Assembly (NCBI RefSeq): GCF_014646095.1
Contig: NZ_BMMU01000006.1
Location: 186,001 to 250,000 of the forward strand
Direction of reading: 5' to 3'
Length of the DNA: 64,000 bases
Source: Streptomyces lacrimifluminis
GTDB taxonomy: Bacteria; Actinomycetota; Actinomycetes; Streptomycetales; Streptomycetaceae
Shown in pieces: positions 1 through 8,771 of the stretch. Each line of letters starts with the position of its first letter. Positions within the stretch are counted from its first letter, which is position 1. The translations under genes were made by a program, and so were the position numbers. The notes under the pieces are model-generated. The model did not search any database. It was not told where the DNA came from and worked only from the letters and a program-made list of their open reading frames with translations.

Positions 1-1
1 G

Positions 2-1564
2 TCGGGCGGCGACCGGTCGGCCGTCACCGGCGGTACGAAGGTGCTGTCCGACCGGATCGTCGTCAAGATCACGACGAAGCCCGGCGAGACCTTCATCGAC
101 CGCATGATCAGCCTGGTCGAGGGCGCGGCCCGGCAGAAGACGCCGAACGAGATCGCGCTGAACATCCTGCTGGCCTCGCTGACCATCGTCTTCCTGCTCG
201 CGGTGGCCACCCTGCCGCCGCTCGCGGACTACGCGGGCACCCATCTGACGATGGTCGTCCTGGTGGCGCTGCTGGTCTGCCTCATCCCGACCACGATCGG
301 CGCGCTGCTCTCCGCGATCGGCATCGCGGGCATGGACCGGCTGGTGCAGAGGAACGTGCTGGCGATGTCCGGCCGGGCTGTCGAGGCCGCCGGTGACGTC
401 TCCACGCTGCTGCTGGACAAGACGGGCACCATCACGCTCGGCAACCGGCAGGCCGCCGAGTTCGTGCCGGTGGCCGGGACGACGGAGGCCGAGGTGGCGG
501 ACGCCGCCCAGCTGTCCTCGCTGGCGGACGAGACGCCCGAGGGCCGGTCCGTCGTCGTGCTGGCCAAGGAGAAGTACGGGCTGCGCGAGCGCCACCAGGG
601 TGAGTTGGCGGGCGCCGAGTGGATCGCCTTCACCGCCCAGACCCGGATGTCCGGCGTGGACGTGGACGGCAGGAGGATCCGCAAGGGTGCCGCCGGTTCG
701 GTCGTCGCCTGGGTGGTGGAGCAGGGCGGTGTGGTGTCCGGGGACGCCGGTGCGCTCACCGACCGGATCTCCGGGGCGGGCGGCACACCGTTGCTCGTGG
801 CCGTCGAAGACGCCGACGGGGCACGGGTGTTGGGCGTCATCCACCTCAAGGACGTCGTCAAGGAGGGCATGCGGGAGCGGTTCGACGAGCTGCGCCGGAT
901 GGGCATCAGGACCGTCATGATCACGGGCGACAACCCGCTGACCGCCAAGGCCATCGCCGAGGAGGCGGGCGTCGACGACTTCCTCGCGGAGGCCACCCCC
1001 GAGGACAAGATGGCCCTCATCAAGCGGGAGCAGGCGGGCGGCAAACTGGTCGCGATGACCGGCGACGGCACGAACGACGCGCCCGCGCTCGCCCAGGCCG
1101 ACGTCGGCGTTGCCATGAACACGGGTACGTCGGCGGCGAAGGAGGCCGGCAACATGGTCGACCTCGACTCGGACCCGACGAAGCTGATCGAGATCGTCGA
1201 GATCGGCAAGCAACTCCTCATCACCCGGGGTGCGTTGACGACGTTCTCCATCGCCAACGACGTCGCGAAGTACTTCGCGATCATCCCGGCCCTGTTCGCG
1301 GCCGTCTATCCGGGCCTCGACAGGCTCAACATCATGAACCTGTCCTCGCCCGACTCCGCGATCCTCTCCGCGGTCATCTTCAACGCGCTGATCATCATCG
1401 CGCTGGTGCCGCTCGCGCTGCGGGGTGTGCGGTACAGGCCGATGAGCGCTGACCGGATGCTCCGCCGCAACCTCGGGATCTACGGCATCGGCGGCCTGAT
1501 CGCCCCCTTCATCGGCATCAAGATCATCGACCTGCTCATCTCCCTCATCCCCGGAATCGGCTGA
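2..1564 (+). CDS. kdpB: KdpB, potassium-transporting P-type ATPase subunit B (5' end outside window)
   Basis: ATP-hydrolysing subunit of the high-affinity KdpFABC potassium pump in the membrane. The reading frame is open from base 2 with family sequence ([12 protein letters not shown]), so the gene is cut by the window edge; about 520 of the usual ~690 residues are present. The phosphorylation motif DKTGT lies in [12 protein letters not shown], the P-domain motif appears as [10 protein letters not shown], and the hinge motif as [18 protein letters not shown]. Hydrophobic segments follow the soluble domains, and the C-terminus ends in [10 protein letters not shown]. It is 4 bp from kdpC, so the two are co-transcribed. 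The family and role are secure; only the N-terminal membrane and actuator part is missing, because of the window boundary. Confidence 0.97.
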   Translation, partial: SGGDRSAVTGGTKVLSDRIVVKITTKPGETFIDRMISLVEGAARQKTPNEIALNILLASLTIVFLLAVATLPPLADYAGTHLTMVVLVALLVCLIPTTIGALLSAIGIAGMDRLVQRNVLAMSGRAVEAAGDVSTLLLDKTGTITLGNRQAAEFVPVAGTTEAEVADAAQLSSLADETPEGRSVVVLAKEKYGLRERHQGELAGAEWIAFTAQTRMSGVDVDGRRIRKGAAGSVVAWVVEQGGVVSGDAGALTDRISGAGGTPLLVAVEDADGARVLGVIHLKDVVKEGMRERFDELRRMGIRTVMITGDNPLTAKAIAEEAGVDDFLAEATPEDKMALIKREQAGGKLVAMTGDGTNDAPALAQADVGVAMNTGTSAAKEAGNMVDLDSDPTKLIEIVEIGKQLLITRGALTTFSIANDVAKYFAIIPALFAAVYPGLDRLNIMNLSSPDSAILSAVIFNALIIIALVPLALRGVRYRPMSADRMLRRNLGIYGIGGLIAPFIGIKIIDLLISLIPGIG

Positions 1565-1568
1565 TCCC

Positions 1569-2201
1569 ATGAACAACTCGGTTACGAACACTGCCCGGTT
1601 GCTGGGAGCGGGGCTGCGTGCCCTGCTGGTGTTGACCGTGCTCACAGGTGTGATCTACCCGCTGGCCGTCACAGGTGTTGCCCAGGCAGTCTTCCCCGGC
1701 ACGGCGAACGGCTCGGAGATCAAGTCCGAGGGGAAGGTGGTGGGTTCCTCGCTGATCGGTCAACAGAAGTACAGCCTGGACTACTTCCAGCCCCGTCCGG
1801 CCAACGGCCTGGGTGTGAACTCGGTCAACACGCAGTACAGGCTGATCCTGTCCGGCGCGACCAACCGCTCCGCCGACAACCCCGACCTGATCAAGTGGGT
1901 CAAGGAGGCGAAGGCCAAGGTCGTCAGGGACAACTCGACCGCCGATCACAAGGTCAGCCCGTCCGACGTACCCGCCGACGCGGTCACGTCCTCCGGCTCC
2001 GGCCTGGACCCGGACATCTCCCCGGCCTACGCCGACCTCCAGGTCCACCGGATCGCCGAGCGCGACGGCCTGCCCGTCGCCCGGGTGCGGAAACTGGTCG
2101 ACGACCACACGGAGGGCCGCACCCTCGGGTTCATCGGTGAACCCCGGGTCAACGTCCTCGAACTCAACATCGCGCTCAGGGAACTGATCAGGGGCCAGTG
2201 A
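1569..2201 (+). CDS. kdpC: KdpC, potassium-transporting ATPase subunit C
   Basis: Small subunit that stabilises the KdpA-KdpB complex and assists ATP use. The protein has 210 residues, normal for the family. A single N-terminal membrane helix (about residues 12-38, ALLVLTVLTGVIYPLAVTG) is followed by a soluble domain with the family signatures GSSLIGQ, YFQPRPAN and SGSGLDPDISPAYA. The C-terminal segment has VNVLELNIALREL. The ATG lies 4 bp after the kdpB stop, so translation is probably coupled. Next comes a kdpE-like fragment rather than an intact kdpD/kdpE pair. Confidence 0.96.
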   Translation: MNNSVTNTARLLGAGLRALLVLTVLTGVIYPLAVTGVAQAVFPGTANGSEIKSEGKVVGSSLIGQQKYSLDYFQPRPANGLGVNSVNTQYRLILSGATNRSADNPDLIKWVKEAKAKVVRDNSTADHKVSPSDVPADAVTSSGSGLDPDISPAYADLQVHRIAERDGLPVARVRKLVDDHTEGRTLGFIGEPRVNVLELNIALRELIRGQ

Positions 2202-2205
2202 TCCG

Positions 2206-2334
2206 GTGACGACCCGGGTGCTGGTCGTGGAAGACGAACCCGAGCTCGTACGAGCACTCGTGATCAACGTGCGGGCACGCCAGTACGGAGTGGACACGGC
2301 GTCCGACTGGGCACATGTGGTTCACATCGGGTAG
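2206..2334 (+). pseudogene. kdpE: kdpE remnant: first ~40 codons of a KdpE-like response regulator
   Basis: A GTG codon 4 bp after kdpC opens a frame starting TTRVLVVEDEPELVRALVIN, the beginning of a KdpE receiver domain with its acidic pocket (ED). Similarity persists to about residue 32 (ARQYGVDTA). The frame then changes to unrelated residues and stops at codon 43; KdpE is normally ~225 residues. The phospho-acceptor Asp, the rest of the receiver and the DNA-binding domain are absent, and no kdpD sensor gene is present between kdpC and this fragment. Seen: fragment and stop. Inferred: a deletion removed kdpD and/or most of kdpE and joined the remainder to the P450 region. Confidence 0.8.
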
Positions 2335-2392
2335 ACGTCCATGGTTCGGAACCCCGTGATCTTCCGGCCAACAGGACTGAAAAGATGGGCCG

Positions 2393-3718
2393 ATGAGCAC
2401 CCCTTCCTCACTTCTGTCGGCCTTTCGGCCCACAGTCCAAGAGCGTCTCCACGACTTCTACGAAGAACTACGGAGATCCGACGACCTCTTCTGGGACCGT
2501 CGCACGGGCGCCTGGATCGCCACCGGGCACGCGGTGGTCAGCAGCGCGGCGGGGCACCCGGGACTGTCCTCGGTGCGCTACCCCGACATCGAGGCCGTCC
2601 CGGAGGAACTGAGGCCGCTGGCCCGGGTCCTGAGCCGGCAGATGCTCTACAACGACGCTCCCGACCATCCCCGGCTGCGCGCCCTGATCAGCAAGGCGTT
2701 CGCTCCGCGCGCGGTGGCGGCACTCCGCGCCCGGATCGTCGAAGCCGTCGACCTGATCATCGCCCGGGCGGCGCCGACCGGCCGGATGGACATCGTCGCG
2801 GACCTTGCCCGTCCCCTCCCGCTCACCATCATCTGCGACCTCCTCGACGTACCGGAGGCGGACCGCGCCGCCGTCGCCGCCTGGTCCGAGCCGGTCGCCG
2901 AGGCCATCGGCAACTCCCGGCTCGACGCGGACCGCAACCGCGAGGCCTCGCAGAGCATGGCGGACATGCTCGCGTACCTCCGTGACCTCCTCACCCGCCA
3001 GGACACCCCGCCGGCCCCCGACACCCTGCGCGCGATGGTCACCGCCCAGGCCGGGAACACCGACCAGGACCTCGACGAACTCCTCGCCAACTGCGCCCTG
3101 TTGCTGATCGCGGGCCACGAGACCACCACCCACTTCATCGGCAACGCCACCCTGGCCCTGCTCCGCCACCCGGACGCGGCCGACCAACTGCGCCGCCGCC
3201 CCGAGCTGATGCCCGCCGCGGTCGAGGAACTCCTGCGCTACGACGCCCCGGTACAGCTGATGCTGCGCCGGGCGCGGCACGATCTGGACCTGTCGGGCCG
3301 CAGGATCGCCGAGGGGCAGACGGTGCTCCTGGTGTGCGGCGCCGCCAACAGGGACCCGGCGGTCTTTCCCGATCCCCATACACTGGACTTCGAGCGGGCC
3401 GGTTCCGGCGGACGGCACATGGCGTTCGGACACGGTCCGCACTTCTGTCTCGGCGCGGCGCTGGCCCGGCTGGAGGGCGCGATCGTCCTGGAGGCGCTCC
3501 TCACCCGCCTCCCCGATCTGCGGCTCGACGGCACCGAGGCACCGCGATGGCAGCGCAGCCTCAACTTCCGCGGCCTCACCCGCCTGGATGTCGCGTTCAC
3601 CCCGACGACGGGCGCCCGCACCGCCGCCACGGGGGCCGCGCCCGATGACGCTGCCGCCTCCGGACTCGCCCCGGCGTCACCCGCCGGCGGCTGTCCCGGT
3701 CAGGCCTGGGGCCGGTGA
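2393..3718 (+). CDS. Cytochrome P450
   Basis: Soluble bacterial class I-type P450 monooxygenase of 441 residues. All core motifs are present: I-helix AGHETTT (residues 240-246), K-helix ExxR in EELLR (279-282), and the heme loop FGHGPHFCLG with the heme-ligating Cys at 352. The substrate is not predictable. No ferredoxin or ferredoxin-reductase gene is adjacent, so redox partners must come from elsewhere. The last ~35 residues are Ala/Thr/Pro-rich low complexity. The stop codon lies in the first unit of a 16-bp tandem duplication. The ATG is chosen because the protein starts at the usual distance from the P450 core; the ribosome site is weak. Confidence 0.95.
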   Translation: MSTPSSLLSAFRPTVQERLHDFYEELRRSDDLFWDRRTGAWIATGHAVVSSAAGHPGLSSVRYPDIEAVPEELRPLARVLSRQMLYNDAPDHPRLRALISKAFAPRAVAALRARIVEAVDLIIARAAPTGRMDIVADLARPLPLTIICDLLDVPEADRAAVAAWSEPVAEAIGNSRLDADRNREASQSMADMLAYLRDLLTRQDTPPAPDTLRAMVTAQAGNTDQDLDELLANCALLLIAGHETTTHFIGNATLALLRHPDAADQLRRRPELMPAAVEELLRYDAPVQLMLRRARHDLDLSGRRIAEGQTVLLVCGAANRDPAVFPDPHTLDFERAGSGGRHMAFGHGPHFCLGAALARLEGAIVLEALLTRLPDLRLDGTEAPRWQRSLNFRGLTRLDVAFTPTTGARTAATGAAPDDAAASGLAPASPAGGCPGQAWGR

Positions 3719-3747
3719 AGCCCACGGCGGGTGAAGCCCACGGCGGG
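3716..3747 (+). repeat. 16-bp perfect tandem duplication at the P450 stop codon
   Basis: The unit TGAAGCCCACGGCGGG occurs twice head to tail, and a third copy begins (TGA). The first unit supplies the P450 stop. The duplicated unit is 16 bp, so any earlier read-through frame would be shifted downstream. Confidence 0.9.
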
Positions 3748-4032
3748 TGACCGCACCGGGGTGCTGTGCTGTCCCGGCTCCGCGTACGGCGAAACCGGCG
3801 AGCCCGGTTCCTCCGGCGCCTTGATCGCGCTTGTGCCGGTGACCGGCGGAAACGACCGTCGCGTACCAGGGGCCGGGGCACCGCCCCACGGTCGGATCGG
3901 GAATCCGGGTGTGTGGGAAGGGCGGGACGGGGGACTTGGAAGACAGGCCAGGTTCGGCGTCCCATGGGGCTGAGCCAGGCTCAGGTTCCTCTGGTTCGGA
4001 CATGGTGCCGGGGGAGCCGTCCGCCCTTTGGG
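3748..4032. other. Intergenic, no gene recognised
   Basis: About 285 bases between the P450 tandem repeat and the end of the convergent GAF-ANTAR gene. Open frames exist on both strands, but they are short, Arg/Pro-rich and unlike known proteins. No long perfect hairpin was seen. Confidence 0.6.
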
Positions 4033-4761
4033 TCACGGCAGGCCGCCCTGTTCGCAGACCCGTCGGGCGACCTCGTGGAGCTTGGTGTTGTTCTGCTGTG
4101 AGTAGCGGCGCAACACGTCGAAGGCCTGCTCTTCGGTGACGTGGTGGCGGCCCATGATGATGCCCATCGCCTCGCCGATGACATGGCGGGTGGCGACAGC
4201 CCGTTCCATCTGGGCATGGGTGCGGGCGCTGGAGAAGGCGACGGCCGCGTGGGAGGCCAGCAGCCACCCGGCCAGCTCGCTGGCCTCGGTGAAGGCACCG
4301 GGTCTACGGGAGTAGAGGTTCAGTGCGCCGAGGTCCTCGTCGTCGGTGAACAGCAGGAAGCCCATCACACTGCCCACGCCGAGCGCGTGGGCCTGCGGGG
4401 CGTAGGCGGGCCAGCGCGACTGCTCGTCGGTGACGTCGGCGATGCGGAAGACCCGCTCTCCCTGTGAGGTGCGGGCCACATCGAAGCAGGGCCCTTCGCG
4501 CAACCGCTCCTGCAGTTGGTCGCTGTCGGTGACCAGCTGGTCGGTCGGGGCGAGTGTCTCCACCTGGTTGCCCTGGAGCACCATGATGCCGGCCGCGTCG
4601 CAGCCCTCCACCAGCTCGGTGGCCGACTTGGTGATCCGCTGGAGTGTGGCACTGACCGACTCCTGGGCCAGGAGATCCCGCGCCATCGACGCCATCTGCT
4701 GTGCGAACCGTCCCCAGTCCACTTGGTCCTCCGCCTGTCGTCCGGTCCGGACAAGCCTCAT
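4033..4761 (-). CDS. GAF and ANTAR domain protein (putative RNA-binding antiterminator)
   Basis: Two-domain regulator of about 242 residues. The GAF sensory domain covers roughly residues 25-165 (ATELVEGCDAAGIMVLQGNQ through VGSVMGFLLF and LGALNLYSR). The C-terminal ANTAR domain follows (RHVIGEAMGIIMGRHHVTEEQAFDVLRRYSQ), a family known to bind paired RNA hairpins and cause antitermination. The frame stays open upstream to 5064, but that extension is Pro/Arg-rich and unconserved in appearance; the ATG used here has GGAAA 8 bases upstream and begins the plausible protein (MRLVRTGRQAED). The ligand of the GAF domain is unknown. It is divergent from the GT2-GtrA gene. Confidence 0.9.
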   Translation of the reverse strand: MRLVRTGRQAEDQVDWGRFAQQMASMARDLLAQESVSATLQRITKSATELVEGCDAAGIMVLQGNQVETLAPTDQLVTDSDQLQERLREGPCFDVARTSQGERVFRIADVTDEQSRWPAYAPQAHALGVGSVMGFLLFTDDEDLGALNLYSRRPGAFTEASELAGWLLASHAAVAFSSARTHAQMERAVATRHVIGEAMGIIMGRHHVTEEQAFDVLRRYSQQNNTKLHEVARRVCEQGGLP

Positions 4762-5195
4762 ACCCAGTTTTCCACGTGCGCCTCGGTACGGCTCGGGTGG
4801 CGGCGCAATCGGACCCTCACTCTCCGTGCGAGGGCCGGCCTCGGTCACCCGGAGCGGACGGGACGCCGTCAGCAGCGCGGTCACCCCGCCGCCCGGCGAT
4901 CTGATCACGACCGGAACGCCGGCCGGAACGGGCAACGGTCGCGAACGCGCGGTGCCCCCTCCGTCGGGAACGCGGGTGATCAGCGTGATCAGAGGCGTCG
5001 GCGAACTCCGCAACGCCCTGGTGCGGCCGGGCCCACAGTGAACCGTGGGAGCGCTTTCGGCCATAGATCTGACTCCCCGTCAGTTCTCGGTGTTCTCCCC
5101 CCACCCCCACAGGCGGCACGGCAACAGTGAGGCCCGCGGCCCTGGACCAGGGCCTGTGAGCCGCAGTCTGCCGTCCCCTCATGCCTGAGGAAGCC
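4762..5195. promoter_or_regulatory. Divergent intergenic region with a 17-bp palindrome
   Basis: About 430 bases separate the GAF-ANTAR gene from the GT2-GtrA gene. The clearest structure is a perfect inverted repeat, GGCCCTGG-A-CCAGGGCC (5138-5154), 41 bp before the GT2 start. It could be an operator or a small hairpin. No recognisable gene lies here. Confidence 0.45.
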
Positions 5196-6485
5196 ATGAC
5201 TCCCACCCCCCACCTTGCCGAAATCGCAGCCCGCACCGAGCGGCCTGCCCCGTTCCAGCCCGTCGACCGAGCCCTTCTCCCAGAGGCCGGCACCGCCACG
5301 GTGGACATCGTCGTACCGGTCTACAACGAGGAACGCGCCCTCCCGGGGTGCCTGCACACCCTCCACGCGCGGCTGTCCGAGGGATTCCCCTTCCCCTGGC
5401 GGATCACGGTCGCCGACAACGCCAGCACCGACGACACCCTCGCCACCGCCCGCCGCCTCGCCGACGAACTGCCCGGCGTGGGCGTCGTCCACCTGGACCG
5501 GAAGGGGCGCGGGCTGGCCCTGCGCACCGTCTGGGGCGCCAGCGACGCGGACATCGTCGCGTACATGGACGTGGACCTGTCCACCGGCCTCGACGGGCTG
5601 CTCCCGCTGGTCGCCCCGCTGGCCAGCGGCCACTCCGACCTCGCCATCGGCTCCCGGCTGGCACCCGGCGCGCGCACGGTGCGCGGGCCACGCCGCGAGT
5701 TCGTCTCCCGCTGCTACAACGGCATCATCCGGCTCACCCACGGAGTCCGTTTCACGGACGCCCAGTGCGGATTCAAGGCGGCCCGTACGGAGGTGCTCCG
5801 GCCGCTGCTGAAGGTGACCCGCGACGACGCGTGGTTCTTCGACACCGAGCTGCTCCTGCTCGCCGAGCACAACGGACTGCGCGTCCACGAGGTGCCGGTC
5901 GACTGGGTCGAGGACATCGACACCCGGGTGGACGTGGTGAGCACCGCCACCGACGACCTGCGGGGCCTGTGGCGCATGGCGCGCCTCAAGGCCTCCGGCG
6001 GCGCCCGCGTCGACATCCGACCGCGCCCCGCCCCGTCCGCCGAGCACCCCGACGCCGTCCTCGCACCCGCCACGGGGCGTGGCGTGCTGTCGTGGGAGGT
6101 CGGCTGCTTCATCGCGATCGGCGTCGTCTCCACGGCGGGGCAGGCCCTGCTGTACTGGCTGTTGCGCGGCTGGTGGACTCCCGCCGTCGCCAACCTGGTC
6201 TCGCTGTTCGTTCTCACCGTCCTCAACACCGAGGCGAACCGGCGCCTCACCTTCCGGCACTCCTCCACCGCGCCCGCCCGCGCCCACCTCGGTGCCGGAG
6301 GACTGTTCGTCCTCGGCTACCTGGTCACCTCCGGGGCGGTGCTGTGGTTCAAGTGGCTCGATCCCGGTGCCTCACCGGCCGCCGAGACCGCGGTCCTCGC
6401 CGCGGCGTCCGTCGCCGTCACCGGCGTGCGCTTCGCCGCCCTGCGACTGGCCGTCTTCGCCGGCCCCCGCAGCCGTACCCGCTGA
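5196..6485 (+). CDS. GT2 family glycosyltransferase fused to a GtrA-like membrane domain
   Basis: Predicted inner-face glycosyltransferase, probably polyprenyl-phosphate sugar synthase-like, about 429 residues. The GT-A domain has VDIVVPVYNEERAL, DNASTDDT and the divalent-metal motif in YMDVDLST, then GSRL and CGFKAARTEV. The C-terminal third (VLSWEVGCFIAIGVVSTAG onward) carries four hydrophobic segments typical of GtrA/flippase-like domains. An in-frame ATG lies 15 bases upstream, but GAGGA with good spacing precedes this one. It ends 3 bp before the GT39-type enzyme; together they suggest making a lipid-linked sugar and then transferring it outside the membrane. Confidence 0.9.
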   Translation: MTPTPHLAEIAARTERPAPFQPVDRALLPEAGTATVDIVVPVYNEERALPGCLHTLHARLSEGFPFPWRITVADNASTDDTLATARRLADELPGVGVVHLDRKGRGLALRTVWGASDADIVAYMDVDLSTGLDGLLPLVAPLASGHSDLAIGSRLAPGARTVRGPRREFVSRCYNGIIRLTHGVRFTDAQCGFKAARTEVLRPLLKVTRDDAWFFDTELLLLAEHNGLRVHEVPVDWVEDIDTRVDVVSTATDDLRGLWRMARLKASGGARVDIRPRPAPSAEHPDAVLAPATGRGVLSWEVGCFIAIGVVSTAGQALLYWLLRGWWTPAVANLVSLFVLTVLNTEANRRLTFRHSSTAPARAHLGAGGLFVLGYLVTSGAVLWFKWLDPGASPAAETAVLAAASVAVTGVRFAALRLAVFAGPRSRTR

Positions 6486-6488
6486 TTG

Positions 6489-8720
6489 ATGAGAGCGAAT
6501 CAAGACATGAGCAACTACGCGCACATCAAGCCCGCACCGGCGGCTTCTCCACAGGCGGAGACGTCCACGTCCGTCCGCTCGCTGCCCGCCTGGGCGGCAC
6601 CCGCGGCACTCGGAGCCGTCATGGTGCTCGCGGCGGTTCTGTACGGATGGGCGCTGGGTTCCCTGGGATGGGGCAACAGCTACTACTCGGCGGCAGTGAA
6701 GTCGATGGGAAAGAGCTGGACCAACTTCCTTTTCGGCGCCTTCGACCCGCTCGGCGTGGTCACGGTCGACAAGCCGCCGGCCGCACTGTGGCCGCAGGTG
6801 ATCAGCACCAAGATCTTCGGGATGCACGGGTGGGCCCTGATCCTGCCGCAGGTGCTCGAAGGAGTGGCCGCGGTGCTGGTGCTGCACCGCACCGTGCGCC
6901 GCTGGGCGGGGGAGGGCGCGGCGCTGGTGGCCGCCCTGGTCCTCACCCTCACGCCCATCACCGTGGCCATCAACCGGGACAACAACCCCGACACGCTGCT
7001 GGTCCTGCTGCTGGTGTCCGCCGCGTACGCGCTCACCCGCGCGCTGCAGGCGGAGGGCAGGTCCGCGACCTGGTGGCTGTGCGCGAGCGGCTTCCTGATC
7101 GGGTGCGGATTCCTCACCAAGATGCTCGCCGCCTGGATGGTCATCCCCGCGTTCGCTCTCGCCTGGCTCGTGGGAGCAAGCGGCCCCTGGATTCCGCGAG
7201 TGCGGCGTCTGCTGGGCGCGGGAGCCGTCCTGGCGGCGTCTTCTCTGTGGTGGGTCGCCATGGTCGCGCTGTGGCCGGGCGACCGCCCCTACATCGGAGG
7301 CAGCACGGACGGCTCGGCCTGGGACCTCGTGATCGGCTACAACGGCCTCGGGCGGGTCTTCGGCTCCAGTGACGGAGCACCCCAGGGAATGGGCGGCGGC
7401 GGAGGCGGAGGCGGCGGGTTCGCCGGCGGGTTCGGCGGTGACTCCGGCCTGACCCGGATGTTCGACACGCAGGTGGGCGGTCAGATCAGCTGGCTGCTGC
7501 CCCTTTGCGCGCTGGCTCTGGCCGTCGCGGTCGTCGTGGCGGTACTGCACCGACGCGGGAAGCTGCCCGCCTCCGTCCTGCTGCCTGCCTCCGGCTGGCT
7601 GCTGTGGGGAACCTGGCTGGTGGTCTGCGCGGCCGTGTACTCGACCCAGAAGGGCATCTTCCACCCCTACTACACCACCCAGCTCGCCCCGGCCATCGCC
7701 GCCTTGTGCGGCGGGCTGACGGCCGGCCTGGTCCGTGTGCACCGTGCGGGCTTCCGCTGGGCGCCACTGGCCGGCGCGGCCGGGGTCGTGGTGAGCGTGG
7801 CCTGGGCCGTGGTACTGGTCCGCCGTACACCCGACTGGAACGGCTGGCTGGTGTGGCCGGTGCTGCTCGTCGGCTGCGCGGCCGTACTCCTCCTGGTGCT
7901 GGCACGACGGAACGCCCGGTTGCTGGCGGCCGCCGTGGGCGCGGCGGTGGCGTCGGTCCTGGTGGCTCCCGGGGCCTGGGCGGTGAGCGTGCCCGGCTCC
8001 ACCAGCATGGGCGGCTCCAACCCGACGGCCGGTCCGACGACGATGGGCTTCGGCGGAGGCGGCGGCATGCCCCAGCAGGGTGGGAACGGCGGAGGCCTTC
8101 CGTCGGGCATGCCGTCCGGGATGCCGTCGAACATGCCGGGCCTCCCCGGCGCCGGCGGCTCCTCGAACGGATCCGGTGCTCCCTCGTCCGGCGGGATGCC
8201 GTCCGGGATGCCGTCCGGCATGCCGGCGGGGGGAGCGGGCGGCATGCCCGGTGCCGGCTCGGGAGGCGCCCCCGGCGGGCGAGGCGGTCCCGGTGGCGCT
8301 GGGGAGCTCACCGCTGACCAGCGCAAGATCCTCCAGTACGCCGTCAAGCAGGCACCCGACGCACGCATCAAGCTCGCCGTCGAGGGCGGCGCCCTGTCCG
8401 CCAGCTCCTTCATCCTGGGCACTGACGAGAACGTCATCGGCATGGGCGGCTTCACGAACAGCGACAACGCGCCGTCGGTGGCCCAGCTGAAGGAGTGGAC
8501 CAAGAACGGCGAACTGCGGTACATCCTGGGTTCCGATACCAACGGCGGCGGGCCGGGCGGCATGTCCGGCGGATACGCCAAGCAGCGCGCCGACTGGATC
8601 GCCGACAACTGCACGGAGGTGCCGGCGTCGTCCTACGGCGGCACGTCCTCCGAGTCGGACAGCGGCGGTGTGATGGGATTCGGGGGAGCCAGCGTGCTCT
8701 ACGACTGCGCCGCCAAGTAA
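6489..8720 (+). CDS. GT39/ArnT-like integral membrane glycosyltransferase (YkcA/B type)
   Basis: Multi-spanning membrane glycosyltransferase of ~743 residues that would use a polyprenyl-phosphate sugar donor at the outer membrane face. The N-terminal half has many hydrophobic helices, the early acidic/substrate loop (FDPLGVVTVDKPPAALW) and RDNNPDT. A Gly-rich loop (GMGGGGGGGGG) and a later Met-Pro-Ser-Gly repeat tract (~residues 520-610) are low complexity. A soluble C-terminal domain follows (ILQYAVKQAP, ADWIADNC), as in the YkcA/YkcB family. A second ATG at 6507 is an alternative start (MSNYAHIK). It is translated directly after the GT2 gene and followed by a two-component system. Confidence 0.9.
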   Translation: MRANQDMSNYAHIKPAPAASPQAETSTSVRSLPAWAAPAALGAVMVLAAVLYGWALGSLGWGNSYYSAAVKSMGKSWTNFLFGAFDPLGVVTVDKPPAALWPQVISTKIFGMHGWALILPQVLEGVAAVLVLHRTVRRWAGEGAALVAALVLTLTPITVAINRDNNPDTLLVLLLVSAAYALTRALQAEGRSATWWLCASGFLIGCGFLTKMLAAWMVIPAFALAWLVGASGPWIPRVRRLLGAGAVLAASSLWWVAMVALWPGDRPYIGGSTDGSAWDLVIGYNGLGRVFGSSDGAPQGMGGGGGGGGGFAGGFGGDSGLTRMFDTQVGGQISWLLPLCALALAVAVVVAVLHRRGKLPASVLLPASGWLLWGTWLVVCAAVYSTQKGIFHPYYTTQLAPAIAALCGGLTAGLVRVHRAGFRWAPLAGAAGVVVSVAWAVVLVRRTPDWNGWLVWPVLLVGCAAVLLLVLARRNARLLAAAVGAAVASVLVAPGAWAVSVPGSTSMGGSNPTAGPTTMGFGGGGGMPQQGGNGGGLPSGMPSGMPSNMPGLPGAGGSSNGSGAPSSGGMPSGMPSGMPAGGAGGMPGAGSGGAPGGRGGPGGAGELTADQRKILQYAVKQAPDARIKLAVEGGALSASSFILGTDENVIGMGGFTNSDNAPSVAQLKEWTKNGELRYILGSDTNGGGPGGMSGGYAKQRADWIADNCTEVPASSYGGTSSESDSGGVMGFGGASVLYDCAAK

Positions 8721-8771
8721 CCCCGGGCCGGAGCAGGCACCACCGGACGGCAGAACGGACCAGCAGACGTC

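Noticed and set aside
4762..5064. N-terminal extension of the GAF-ANTAR protein
   Set aside because: Low-complexity residues; the internal ATG with its ribosome site gives a standard GAF start.
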